29,920 nucleotides of DNA from CAZXMB01 sp964641715 (GCA_964641715.1 CAZXMB010000010.1:1-29920), one strand, 5' to 3'; counted from the first letter of the stretch, positions 16,376 through 25,622 are shown. Made by a program: numbers and translations. Notes: generated by a model not told the origin, from the letters alone.

Positions 16376-18445
16376 TCAATTGGCGGAAACCAAGAGGGAT
16401 TTCAATTTAGGGATTATCTTTTCGACCCTGACGGCGCAGACCTTGTATTCCGGGATTTTGGCAATCGGATCAAGTTTCGGATTGGTCAGGATATTGGCCC
16501 TGCTTTCCAGAAAGTGAAAGGGCATAAAAACGACCTTTTTGCCTACCCCGGCGGTCAACTTGATTCTTGTCAGAACAGAGCCACGCCTCGATTCCACTTT
16601 GACCATCTCGTTGTCCGTTAACCCGATCTGTCTGGCATCCTCAGGGTTCATCTCTAAAAAGCATTCCCCGATCTCCTGTTCCAGGGATGGAGAATTTCTT
16701 GTCATCGTGCCGGTATGATACTGGGCATGAACCCTTCCGGTGGTCAGCCAGAAGGGATATTCCGCATCTACGACCTCTGCCGCAGGCTTATATTCGATCG
16801 GAGCGAAGAGACCTTTTCCCCTGGTAAAGCGGCCCTGGTGTAAAAATTTCGTTCCCGGATGCTCTTGATTGGGGCAGGGCCAGTGCAGTCCCTCACCCTG
16901 GAGTCTATCATAAGTGATCCCCCCGTAGGAGGGCGTCAGCCTGGCGATCTCCTCCATGATGACCCGGGGAGACTCGAAATCCATGGCATAGCCCAGACGA
17001 TTCGATAACTCCTGGATGATCCGCCAGTCCTCTTTTGCCTCACCGGGTGGCTCGATCGCCCTTCGAACCCTCTGGACCCTTCTTTCCGTGTTGGTGAAGG
17101 TCCCATCCTTCTCTGCAAAGGATGAACCCGGAAGAACCACATGAGCAAGATCCGAAGTGGGGGTCTGAAAGATGTCGATGACCAGAAGGAAGTCGAGGGC
17201 CCGGAGTGCCTTTTCCACATGATGGCTATCCGCATCGCTCACCACAGGATTTTCGCCCAGGATGATCATCCCTTTGACCTTGCCTTCGAGGATCGCCGGG
17301 AAAACCTCTGTCGCGGTGATCCCTGCCTTATCCGAAGGCCTTCGTCCCCACGCCTCTTCGAACTTCTGTCGAACCGATGGGTCGCTCACCGCCTGGTAAC
17401 CCGTATAAACATTCGGCAATCCTCCCATGTCACAGGCACCCTGAACATTGTTCTGGCCTCGAAGAGGATTGATGCCTGTGGATTCCCTGCCGAGATTTCC
17501 GGTCAGCATGGCGAGATTGGCAAGGGACCTGACATTGTCCACCCCGGTCGTGTGCTGGGTGATCCCCATGGTGTAGAGGATACTGGCCCGTTCAGCCCTG
17601 CCATAGTATTCGGCAGCCTTCTCCAGATCAGCCACCGATATGCCGGTGAGCTCGGAGACTTTTTCAGGTGGATAATTCTCAACGACCTTCTTCAGCGCCT
17701 CAAAGTTTTCCGTCCGCTCATCCATGAAGGCCTGGTCCTGCCACCCCTTTTTCAGGATGATGTGCATGAGGCCATTGATGAGGGCGACATCGGTTCCGAG
17801 ATTCTGACGAAGATGAAGATCACTCACCAGGGTGACGGGGATCTTCCGGGGGTCGGCGACAATGATCTTTGCCCCTTTCGCCTTTGCACGATAGATGCGG
17901 GTGGCAATTAGGGGATGGGCAACGGAGGTGTTGGAACCGATGATCAGGATACAGTCCGCCCGCTCAATCTCTTCGATAGAATTGGTCATTGCACCACTGC
18001 CAAACGAGGCGGCCAGCCCGGCCACGGTGGAGGAGTGTCAGAGACGGGCACAGTGATCGATATTATTGGTACCCAGAACAGCCCTTGTAAATTTTTGAAG
18101 GAGGTAATTCTCTTCGTTCGTACACTTGGCTGAAGTCAATACGGCGATGCTGTCCGGTCCGTATTTCTCCTTGATCTCCTTCAGTCTTTTAGCAGAGAGA
18201 TCCAGGGCCTCCTCCCAGGAGGTCCCCTTCAGCACTTCGTCCCTTCTCACTAAAGGTCGGGTTAACCGACTCGGGCTCATGATAAATTCATGAACCGTCC
18301 ACCCTTTGACACAGAGTCTGCCTTCGTTGACAGGACTGGTTTTTGAGGGAAGGGTTCCGATGACTTTTCCGTCGAGGACCTCCAAAAGCAATCCGCAGCC
18401 GCAACCGCAATAAGGGCATGTCGTTAATACGGTTTGAAACTCCAT
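16376..18445 (-). CDS. fdhA: Formate dehydrogenase catalytic subunit, selenocysteine-containing
   Basis: FdhA oxidises formate or reduces CO2 at a Mo/W bis-molybdopterin centre. Reading through the in-frame TGA at 18038-18040 gives 689 residues, close to E. coli FdhF. The N-terminal [4Fe-4S] motif is TTCPYCGCGCG with LCVKGW. It is followed by TNEENYLLQKF and IDHCARL-Sec136-HSST, the established selenocysteine site followed by the conserved His. Later come GVDNVRSLANLAMLTGN, RGQNNVQGACDMG and the C-terminal RVHAQYHTGTMTRNSP domain. A SECIS-like hairpin follows the codon. The gene ends with a real TGA stop. It lies five bases after the FdhB-like gene and closes the Hdr operon. No signal peptide is seen, so a cytoplasmic enzyme is expected. 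Confidence 0.95.
18009..18025 (-). promoter_or_regulatory. Predicted SECIS hairpin in fdhA
   Basis: GUGGCC (18020-18025) pairs with GGCCGC (18009-18014) around the loop GGGCU (18015-18019). The loop starts 19 nt after the UGA and begins with G. Confidence 0.75.
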
Positions 18446-18449
18446 GGAC

Positions 18450-19247
18450 CTATTTTACCTCAATGACATTGAAGGGCGATTTCTCCCCCACGTTGTAACC
18501 TGTTTTATAACCAAATTCCTCGTTCACGATCTCCGCAATCTTCTTATAAAGCGTCCTCAGGGGGATATCGGCCGGACAGGCCTCCTCACAGAGTCCGCAG
18601 TCGATACACCGACCGACCATGTGCATGGCCCTCACCAGATGGAACGTGGGATTGTCAGGGGGGATCTCCCCTTTCCCCACGAGGAGTTCCTCCTCAAGGC
18701 TGCACTCATTGCAAAAACACATGGGGCAGACATTCCGGCAGCCAAAGCATTTGATGCAGCGCTTAAATTCTCCCAGCCAGAAATCGAGCCGGGCGTCCAG
18801 ATCCATCCCATCAACGCGGTGAACCCGCTGGCTGCGAGCTCCCTCTCCTTTCAGCCCGTCGATCAGGCAGTCCGGGAAAGGCTTCTCGCATTCGCAGGCC
18901 TTTGCCAGTTCGTCAGGACAACCCACTCCGATGGGAACGACCTTTTCCTCCGCCAACTGATTCCACTTGAAAAGTTCCCGAAGCCCCCTCTCATCACAGC
19001 CCCGGACTAAAACGGCGAAGGTCTCCTGAGGATATTTCGTAGCCAATTGGATCAATATCTGATTGAGGGGATAGCGGGCATCCCCTGCCTTTTTCCAATC
19101 GCCCAGGGAGAGAGATTCAAGTTCTTGAGGATTGCAGAAGAGGTGGGGCAGGATATGCCCCTCCAACTCCCTTAATCCCAGAAAGCCTTTGATCCTCTTC
19201 TCTTCCAGTAATTTTTGAACCTGCTCCTTGATCTTATGACCCATCAC
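18450..19247 (-). CDS. FdhB-like iron-sulfur electron-transfer protein
   Basis: This 265-residue protein has an N-terminal half with VRGCDERGLRELF and VGCPDEL, a pattern seen in FdhB/FrhB-type (F420-dehydrogenase beta-like) proteins. The C-terminal half carries a Cys-rich CIKCFGCRNVCPMCFCNEC segment (about residues 163-181) and CIDCGLCEEACPADIP (about 213), enough for two [4Fe-4S] clusters. It sits between mvhD and fdhA with gaps of four bases on each side. It most likely carries electrons between FdhA and MvhD/HdrA. The start may be GTG at 19247 or ATG at 19244. Whether it binds flavin is not clear, and a pure Fe-S function is possible. Confidence 0.8.
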   Translation of the reverse strand: MMGHKIKEQVQKLLEEKRIKGFLGLRELEGHILPHLFCNPQELESLSLGDWKKAGDARYPLNQILIQLATKYPQETFAVLVRGCDERGLRELFKWNQLAEEKVVPIGVGCPDELAKACECEKPFPDCLIDGLKGEGARSQRVHRVDGMDLDARLDFWLGEFKRCIKCFGCRNVCPMCFCNECSLEEELLVGKGEIPPDNPTFHLVRAMHMVGRCIDCGLCEEACPADIPLRTLYKKIAEIVNEEFGYKTGYNVGEKSPFNVIEVK

Positions 19248-19251
19248 TTTT

Positions 19252-19677
19252 TCAGGCGGCCTCCTTCACTCTCAAAGGATTGGGCCCTAATTGTTTGATC
19301 TCCTCCGCAAAGTCCGAGATCTCGTGAACGAATTCAACCGCTTCCGCTGAAGAGACCCATTTCATCCGGAGTCGCCGGGGATTCATCCCGGAGAATTCCA
19401 GAAGGCGCTTCAGGACGGTCAATCTCTTTTTCGCCATGACATTACCAGACTGGTAATGACATTCTCCGAGGCGTCAGCCAGCCACAAAGACACCATCCGC
19501 CCCTGCCTGCAAGGCCTTCAGGACATAATGGGGCGATATGGTCCCTGCGCACATGACCCGGATTGTCCGAACAGATGTTGAATACTGCATTCGACTGACC
19601 CCAGCCAGGTCAGCAGCCGCATAGGCTCACCAGGTGCACAGGAAAGCAATGATCCTGGGTCTGAACTCCTCTGCCAT
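19252..19677 (-). CDS. mvhD: MvhD-type [2Fe-2S] subunit with two predicted selenocysteines
   Basis: MvhD links a hydrogenase or formate dehydrogenase to HdrA through a [2Fe-2S] cluster. Reading through TGA at 19627-19629 and at 19474-19476 gives 141 residues with full family homology: AFLC14-TW-Sec17-AYAAADLAGVSRMQY, RVMC43AG, GADGVFVAG-Sec68-RLGEC73HYQSGN, then KKRLTVLKRLLEFSGM. In cysteine forms these positions read CNWC and GCHPGDC, so both Sec residues replace cluster-region cysteines. The gene ends with a third TGA, used as a true stop. Each internal TGA has a SECIS-like hairpin. The ATG at 19677 has a GGGAG ribosome site. Without read-through only a 61-residue C-terminal fragment would be annotated. 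Confidence 0.92.
19440..19458 (-). promoter_or_regulatory. Predicted SECIS hairpin 2 in mvhD
   Basis: CAUUACC (19452-19458) pairs perfectly with GGUAAUG (19440-19446) around the loop AGUCU. The loop starts 23 nt after the second UGA and is nearly the same as the nuoB loop AGUAU. Confidence 0.8.
19594..19614 (-). promoter_or_regulatory. Predicted SECIS hairpin 1 in mvhD
   Basis: CUGACC (19608-19613) pairs with GGUCAG (19595-19600), with a G-U pair added outside. The loop is UGGCUGG and starts 20 nt after the first UGA. Confidence 0.75.
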
Positions 19678-19699
19678 TAAGAAACTCCCTTCAACCGCG

Positions 19700-19847
19700 T
19701 ATCAATAAAATCCGAAATCCGAATATCGAAATTCGAAACGAATCCGAAATTCAAATATCTAAATTCTAAACTTTTTATTAGGAACATTTCTATTTTGAAC
19801 CTTTGTGCTTATTTCGGATTTCGTGCTTCGAATTTCGAATTTGCGAT
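19700..19847. repeat. ATTCGAAATCCG-type repeat downstream of hdrA
   Basis: Iterated AATCCGAA, CGAAATTCGAAAC and their complements (TTTCGGATTTCGTGCTTCGAATTTCG, cited in part) form an AT-rich inverted repeat. It fills the hdrA-mvhD gap. The same family is on the other side of hdrA. Confidence 0.7.
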
Positions 19848-22800
19848 TTAAGCTACCATAGCCTTCTCAATCTGAGCATAGATCTGCCTGCTCGTAAATC
19901 GTTTAAGTTGCGCACTGGCCGATGGACAGGTGGCCGCACAGGCGCCGCATCCCTTACAGATCACCTCATTGATCTCGCAGATCTCCCGGTCCTCCAGATA
20001 TCGAATGGCCTCATAAGGACAGACCTTTAAGCACCCCTGACATCCCACGCAACTCTCGGGATCAATCGAGGCCACAATGGCATTGCCGAACATTTCCTTC
20101 TGAGAGAGAAGCGTGACCGCACGGGCCGAAGCGCCCAGACCATGAGCAATCGATTCATCAAGAGGTTTAGGGGAGTGGGCCAGGCCACAGACAAAGACCC
20201 CATCGGTTGCAAAATCGATCGGCCGGAGCTTCACATGAGCCTCTACAAAGAACCCATCCGTATTCACCGGAACCTTGAACAGTTTGGCCACAGGATTCTC
20301 TTTGGGCATGACCATGGCCGTTGCCAAAATGAGGATCTCCGGCCGGATTTCCATCTCCCGGCCGAGGACATAGGAGGTGAAAAGGGCGCAAAGGTCATTC
20401 CCCTCCTTGGTAACTTTAAGCTCTTTTTGATCATCATAACGAATGAAGATGACCCCTTTCTCCCTTGCCTCCCGGTAGAGATCCTCTCTCAACCCATAGG
20501 TTCGAATATCCCGATAGACGATAAAGACATCCATTTGCGGATTGATCTCTTTCAGTTTAAGTCCACTTCGAACCGAATGGGTACAGCAGACTTTAGAGCA
20601 GTAGGGTCTCTCTTTGATCCGGGATCCAACGCACTGGATGAAGAGAGCTGTGCGAATCTTACTTAAAGAGGAATCTTTGTTGATCAATCGCTGATCCAAC
20701 TCCAGGCCGGTGAGAACCCGGGAATCATTTCCATAGAGGTACTGATCCGGTTTTAACTCGGAGGCCCCTGTGGCGACGATGGCAATCCCGTGCTCCAGAG
20801 TTTTTAATTCTCCGTTGGTCTGAATGGTGGATTTAAAATTGCCGACAAACCCCTCCACCTCTTTCAATTCCGTATTCAAATGGACCTCGATCTCTGGGTT
20901 GGACCTTACTTCCTCAATCAGTTTTCGGAGATACTTCTGAACGTCCTCCCCCCTCCAGGTCTGATAGAGGCTCCGGGCCTGGCCCCCTAAGACATCCTCC
21001 CTTTCGATGAGGTAGGTGTGATAGCCCTGCTCGGCCAGATTCTTGGCTGAAACCATACCGCTGATCCCGCCGCCAACCACCAGGGCCTTTGGATTGATCT
21101 TGATTAAAGGTTCGGCCATGGGTTCAAAGAAGGAGACCTTCGCCACAGCCATTCGCACCAAATCTTTGGCCTTCTCTGTTCCTGCCTCCTTCTCTCCGCT
21201 ATGGACCCACGAACATTGATTCCGTATGTTGGCCATCTCGAAGAGGTACTTATTGATTCCTGCATTGACCACGGTCTCCTGAAAGAGGGGCTCATGGGTC
21301 AGGGGGCTGCAGGCAGCGACCACCACACGGTTGAGCTTCTGCTCCCGGATGATCTTGGCCATCTTCTCCTGGGTGTCCTGGGCGCAGCTGAAGAGGTTTT
21401 CGGCCACATAGACGACACCCGGAAGGCCTTTCGCATACTCGGCAATCCCCGGGACATCCAACACCCCGGCGATATTCGTTCCGCAACGGCAGACAAAGAC
21501 TCCTATCCTTGGAGGCTCCCCTCGAACATCGATCTCCTCCGGAATCCTCTTCTTCTTCGTCAGAGACCAACGGGAATCGGCCAGCAGACCCTCTGCCATT
21601 GCCGCAGAGGCGCTCGATTCAATGACGGAGGTGGGTATATCCTTGGGACCCTGGAAGGCGCCGCAGACGAAGATACCGGGTTTTGAGGTCTGAACAGGCT
21701 CAAAACTGCTGGTGGCCGTGAAATGATAGGGATCGAGACGAAGATCCAATCGCCTGGCGAGGTCTACCGCCTCCCTGGCTACGGTGAATCCAACCGACAA
21801 AACGACCATATCAAATGTCTCTTCGATCCTCCTCCCCGCTTCATCCGTGTAGCGGATGAGCAGGTCACCCGTCTCCTTCACCGGAAGGACATTGGTAATC
21901 CTCGATTTGATAAAACGCACCCCGGCTTCTTCATGAGCCCGATTGTAATATCGCTCAAAGTCCTTGCCGTAAGTCCTCATATCGATGAAGAAGATAGCGG
22001 CATCCAGGGGTTCTTTTGAATGTTCTTTGGCAACGATGGCCTCTTTGATCGCATAGGTGCAGCAGACAGCCGAACAGTAGGCCCTCGCCCCCTCATGGAC
22101 ATCCCTCGAACCCACACACTGAATCCAGCCGATCTTCTTCGGCTCCTTTTTATCGGAGGCCCTGACCAGATGCCCTCCTAAGGGGCCGGAGGCGGAGAGC
22201 ATCCTTTCAAATTCAAGGCTGGTGACGATATCGGGAGATTTCTGGTAACCATAGAGATCGTAGACCTCCGGATTAAAGACCTCGCATCCCGGGGCAATGA
22301 TGATGGCCCCTGCCTGAAGGGTCAACTCCTTCTCCTGGTCTTCGAAATTGATGGCCTTGGCAGGACAGAGCTTCTCACAGACCTTGCACTTCCCTTTGGT
22401 CAGAAAGATACAGTTCACCGGATCAATGGCATATTTCAGAGGGACCGCCTGGGCGTACTTTACGTGGATCGATTTTCTTTTGGCCAGGCCGGCATTATAT
22501 TCGCTGTCGACCTTGGTAGGACATTTTTCGGCACAGAGACCACAGGCAATGCACTTCGCCATATCCACATAACGGGGATACTGGGTGACCCTGATCTCAA
22601 AATTTCCGGCTTCCCCGGAGATACTCTTCACCTCCGATAGGGTGAGAAGCTCGATGTTGAGATGCCGGCCGACCTCGACCAGCTTGGGCGAGAGAATTCA
22701 CATGGCACAGTCATTGGTGGGAAAGGTCTTATCGAGTTGGGACATCACTCCACCGATGGAGGAGGAACGCTCCACGAGATAGACATAATAGCCGGAATTG

Positions 22801-22877
22801 GCCAGATCCAATGATGCCTGCATCCCGGCAATGCCTCCGCCCACGACCATGACTGAACCGAACTTCTTGTCTCCCAT
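19848..22877 (-). CDS. hdrA: HdrA, flavin-containing electron-bifurcating subunit, tandem form with selenocysteine
   Basis: HdrA is the FAD subunit that splits or merges electron pairs in heterodisulfide-reductase-type complexes. Reading through TGA at 22698-22700 gives 1009 residues. The first module starts at a Rossmann motif (VMVVGGGIAGMQAS, 10-23), then NDCAM-Sec60-ILSPKLVEVGRH, where HdrA proteins have Cys or Sec. Ferredoxin-like motifs follow near 109 (CIACGLCAEKCP) and 164. A second, complete HdrA module begins near 460 (GVFVCRCGTN). It has its own FAD motif GGGISGMVSAK near 600 and two C-terminal [4Fe-4S] motifs near 942 and 975. The start at 22877 has a GGAG site. The gene lies between hdrB and mvhD and is flanked by related repeats. 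The natural substrate is unknown. Confidence 0.92.
22664..22683 (-). promoter_or_regulatory. Predicted SECIS hairpin in hdrA
   Basis: GCUGGUC (22677-22683) pairs with GGCCGGC (22664-22670) over seven pairs including two G-U. The loop GAGGUC starts 22 nt after the UGA and begins with G. Confidence 0.7.
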
Positions 22878-22919
22878 TTTTTCTCCTGCACTTATTTTAA
22901 GAGTGAAATGCTGATATGA

Positions 22920-23062
22920 AATTTTATTAAATCCGAAGCACGAAATCCGAAATTCGAAACAATTTCAAATTTTTAAACTCAAATGTTCGAAACATGTTTC
23001 GAATTTTGGTCATTTGGATTTAGGATTTGTTTAGGATTTCGATATTCGAATTTCGTATTTAC
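22920..23062. repeat. ATTCGAAATCCG-type repeat upstream of hdrA
   Basis: AAATCCGAAGCACGAAATCC is the start of this element. A palindromic TTCGAAACATGTTTCGAA lies in the middle, and a GATTTCGATATTCGAATTTC end follows. Its first part matches, in inverted form, the end of the repeat on the other side of hdrA. Confidence 0.7.
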
Positions 23063-23075
23063 GAGCTCCATTCCT

Positions 23076-23951
23076 CTACTGCGATAGCAGTTCCTCAATC
23101 CCTTTTAGAGAAATTTCATTCATGTTCAATCCCAGAAGGTTCTCATCAATGCCCATGCTCAATCCAAGAAGCTGGGTATAGAGAATAGGGGGAAGGGGAT
23201 GGTTTAAATTCCTTTGAGAAAGAATCATCTTCTGGACCTTATCGAACTGGAGATGGCAGTAGGGACAGGCCGTGCAGATGTATTCAGCCCCTGATTCCCT
23301 CCCGTTGACGACTTTCTTCAAGGTCAAATCCATGGAAAGTCCGTCATTGATTCCCCAGAGCGGGGCCCCGCAGCACTCCAGTTTCATCGACCAATCCATA
23401 CTTTCAGCTCCGGTGGCCTCAACGAGTTGATCAAACAGGGAGGGTGCCACTGCATGATCGAACCCGACCACCTGGCTTGGCCTCAGGACATGGCATCCAT
23501 AATGGGTGGCCATCCGGAGTCCACGATAATTTTTCACCATCTTCTCTTTGATCCGGTCGATACCGATATCCTGATAAAGAACAGAGAGAAGATGTTTGAT
23601 TTCAAGCTTTCCCTCATATTTCAGACCTTCTTTTTGAAGCGTCTTGTTCACCTCTTCCTTTAAAGAAGGATGCTCCTTTAAGAGGTAATCCGCTTTCTTC
23701 AGTGTGCCGTAACAACATTGACACAGGGTCAGGACATTGAGATTTCTCTTTTCAGCCAAAGCCAGATTTCTCGCAGAAGAGAGAAGAAAGACCCTGAATT
23801 CGATATTCCTCAGGGGATATCCGCAGCAGTTGAATTCTCTGAGATCGACCAATCCCACTCCCAGTCTGCCCAAGACAGCCCTGGCAGAGGATTCATACTG
23901 GTTCAACCGGGCCGGGATCTGGCAACCGGTAAAGAGAGCAAATTCGGTCAT
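23076..23951 (-). CDS. hdrB: HdrB-type subunit (two CCG domains)
   Basis: HdrB carries the special iron-sulfur clusters that reduce disulfides in heterodisulfide reductase. This 291-residue protein has both Cys-rich domains. The first contains FTGCQIPAR, NCCGYP and CQCCYG. The second contains HYGCHVLRP, LECCGAPLWG and CPYCHLQFD. All expected cysteines are present, so the unusual noncubane-type clusters are plausible by homology. It overlaps the end of the membrane HdrC-like gene by four bases (ATGA), showing translational coupling. The substrate in bacteria without coenzyme M/B is not known. Confidence 0.93.
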   Translation of the reverse strand: MTEFALFTGCQIPARLNQYESSARAVLGRLGVGLVDLREFNCCGYPLRNIEFRVFLLSSARNLALAEKRNLNVLTLCQCCYGTLKKADYLLKEHPSLKEEVNKTLQKEGLKYEGKLEIKHLLSVLYQDIGIDRIKEKMVKNYRGLRMATHYGCHVLRPSQVVGFDHAVAPSLFDQLVEATGAESMDWSMKLECCGAPLWGINDGLSMDLTLKKVVNGRESGAEYICTACPYCHLQFDKVQKMILSQRNLNHPLPPILYTQLLGLSMGIDENLLGLNMNEISLKGIEELLSQ

Positions 23952-25483
23952 GGCCTCTTCTCTCTCACATATTGGACCGCTAAATTCTTCAACTCATAAA
24001 GGACATCGGTCACCGCTACCCCCTGGGGACACTGTTCCTGACATTGATAACAGGTCAGACAGTCCCAGAGCATATTTGAGCCGAAGGCAAGATCCCTCAA
24101 CCCCAGTCCGGTCGCATGCATGATCTGATGGGGAAGAAGTCCCAGGGTTTCCTGGGGATTTTCATAATTGGCCACAACCGGACAGACCGCCGTACAGGTC
24201 TGACATCCAAAACAGACCGAAAAGTTCTTTGCCTGGGCTGAGAGGTTGAGCCCACTCTGAAATTTTTTGTCGGTAGGGGTGAGAGGTAAAACCTTATCCT
24301 TCGCCTTCATCAGATCACACTGGTTAAAAATCGCCTCTCTTGCCCGGATCAGGGGTTTTTGATAGTCTCTCAAAACCGTCTCCTCCCTCATCAAACCACG
24401 ATAAAAGGAGAGGGGAGAGAGAACGAGGAATTCTGGGTATCCCTTTTGAAGGAGAGCCTCTCTTACGTTGAACCACAAATCCTGCAAGTTGATCCCCACT
24501 GGGCAGACTACTGTGCAGCGGTAACAATTAGTACAGAGATAGACTCCCTCTTGAAGATGCCTGAGTTCCTGGGAGCTCAATTTCTTGCCGGAGATCAGTG
24601 CCTTGATAGCTGCGATTTTCTCAGAAGGAAAGATATTGATATTGGGAATCTCATGAAAGGCCACGGCCACAGAGCATCTCAAACTGCAAGTTAAACAATG
24701 CATACAGGCATCGAGCTCCATCCCCTGTCTTATAGCGATATGGGTGGGATTTGATTTTCCATTCTTCATGGCCACGTCAACAAGCAGGGTCAAAGGGCTG
24801 GCAAAGAAATGAACCAACTTTCCCAGCGGGAGATAGATCAAAAGGACTTGAGCCAAGAGGAAATGCATCAGGAAAAGAGGGTCAGCCGGGGGAACTACCG
24901 CGCGCAGTTGAAGAAGGCTAAGAAAGAATGCTCGATAGGTTTTAATATTAACATCACTCCAGAATCGCATGGCCATCCCTGATAATCCGATAGCCAAGAG
25001 CAGACTTAGGGCGAAGTAGTCGCCGAAAATCGAAAGAGGGCGTAAATTCTTTTTTGAGAGCCGCCGGAATAAAAGCGCACATGCTGCCACAATAAAAATC
25101 ACGCCAAAAGTAGAACCAGTCCAGTGAGAAACCTGGTCTATATGACTAGCGCCTACCCGGAGCAAAGTCCAGAGGGGGGTAATCTCAGAGATGAGCCTGA
25201 GATGCCCTACGAGCATCAGCGCAAGGGACAGGTGCATCATCCAAGAGGCGAGCCAGAGGGGGATGCTGACCGCAGGTAATGTCGGAAAGAAAAGAATGTC
25301 ACGGACTCTTTGTAAGAACGTCCTGGTTTCCCTTCGAAAAGGGAAAGCGCTTAACCCTATCGAGATGTTTTTAACCCTAACCCACCGAAATAAACGATAT
25401 AAGAAACCGATGATAAGAAGAAGTATAGAAAGATAGGGCAAATAAACCGCAATCAGTCTTGCCAAAAAGAGATTATCAGCCAT
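23948..25483 (-). CDS. Membrane HdrC-like iron-sulfur protein with cytochrome-b-like N-terminus
   Basis: This 511-residue protein begins with about five membrane helices (for example YLSILLLIIGFLYRLF and FALSLLLAIGLSGMAM). Histidines placed like NarI/HdrE haem ligands occur in MMHLSLALMLVGHL and KLVHFF. Two HdrC-like double-cluster modules follow: CMHCLTCSLRC (about 259) with CTNCYRCTVVCP (about 314), and CFGCQTCTAVCP (424) with CLTCYQCQEQCP (475). It is thus a membrane cytochrome fused to duplicated HdrC modules. It could pass electrons between the quinone pool and HdrB/HdrA. It is the first gene of the operon. Haem binding is predicted from sequence only. Confidence 0.85.
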   Translation of the reverse strand: MADNLFLARLIAVYLPYLSILLLIIGFLYRLFRWVRVKNISIGLSAFPFRRETRTFLQRVRDILFFPTLPAVSIPLWLASWMMHLSLALMLVGHLRLISEITPLWTLLRVGASHIDQVSHWTGSTFGVIFIVAACALLFRRLSKKNLRPLSIFGDYFALSLLLAIGLSGMAMRFWSDVNIKTYRAFFLSLLQLRAVVPPADPLFLMHFLLAQVLLIYLPLGKLVHFFASPLTLLVDVAMKNGKSNPTHIAIRQGMELDACMHCLTCSLRCSVAVAFHEIPNINIFPSEKIAAIKALISGKKLSSQELRHLQEGVYLCTNCYRCTVVCPVGINLQDLWFNVREALLQKGYPEFLVLSPLSFYRGLMREETVLRDYQKPLIRAREAIFNQCDLMKAKDKVLPLTPTDKKFQSGLNLSAQAKNFSVCFGCQTCTAVCPVVANYENPQETLGLLPHQIMHATGLGLRDLAFGSNMLWDCLTCYQCQEQCPQGVAVTDVLYELKNLAVQYVREKRP

Positions 25484-25530
25484 ATTTAAGTTAATGTTTA
25501 ATTTGTGAATTTTTTAATTTGAACGCCTCA

Positions 25531-25559
25531 TTCCTAAACCAAACGATCCAATTTGTCAA
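25531..25559 (-). promoter_or_regulatory. Possible promoter of the Hdr-Fdh operon
   Basis: TTGACA (25554-25559) is followed after 17 bases by TAGGAA (25531-25536) on the minus strand. The -35 is perfect and the -10 is weak. This could suit an activated promoter, but no operator is recognisable. Confidence 0.4.
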
Positions 25560-25594
25560 GCGAAAAATACCCAATTTCCCCATGAAATTTCTTA

Positions 25595-25622
25595 TTGACA
25601 ATAAGCAAGGGATTTACATAAT
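25595..25622 (+). promoter_or_regulatory. Sigma-70-like promoter of nfo-coaE
   Basis: TTGACA (25595-25600) and CATAAT (25617-25622) are 16 bases apart, about 40 bases before the nfo ATG at 25664. It diverges from the Hdr operon promoter in the same 180-base gap. Confidence 0.65.

Noticed and set aside
15223..22877. Genome-wide reassignment of TGA to Trp or Gly
   Set aside because: TGA ends several genes here (nuoC, fdhA, mvhD, coaE, antitoxin), Trp uses TGG, and all internal TGA codons fall on Cys/Sec positions.
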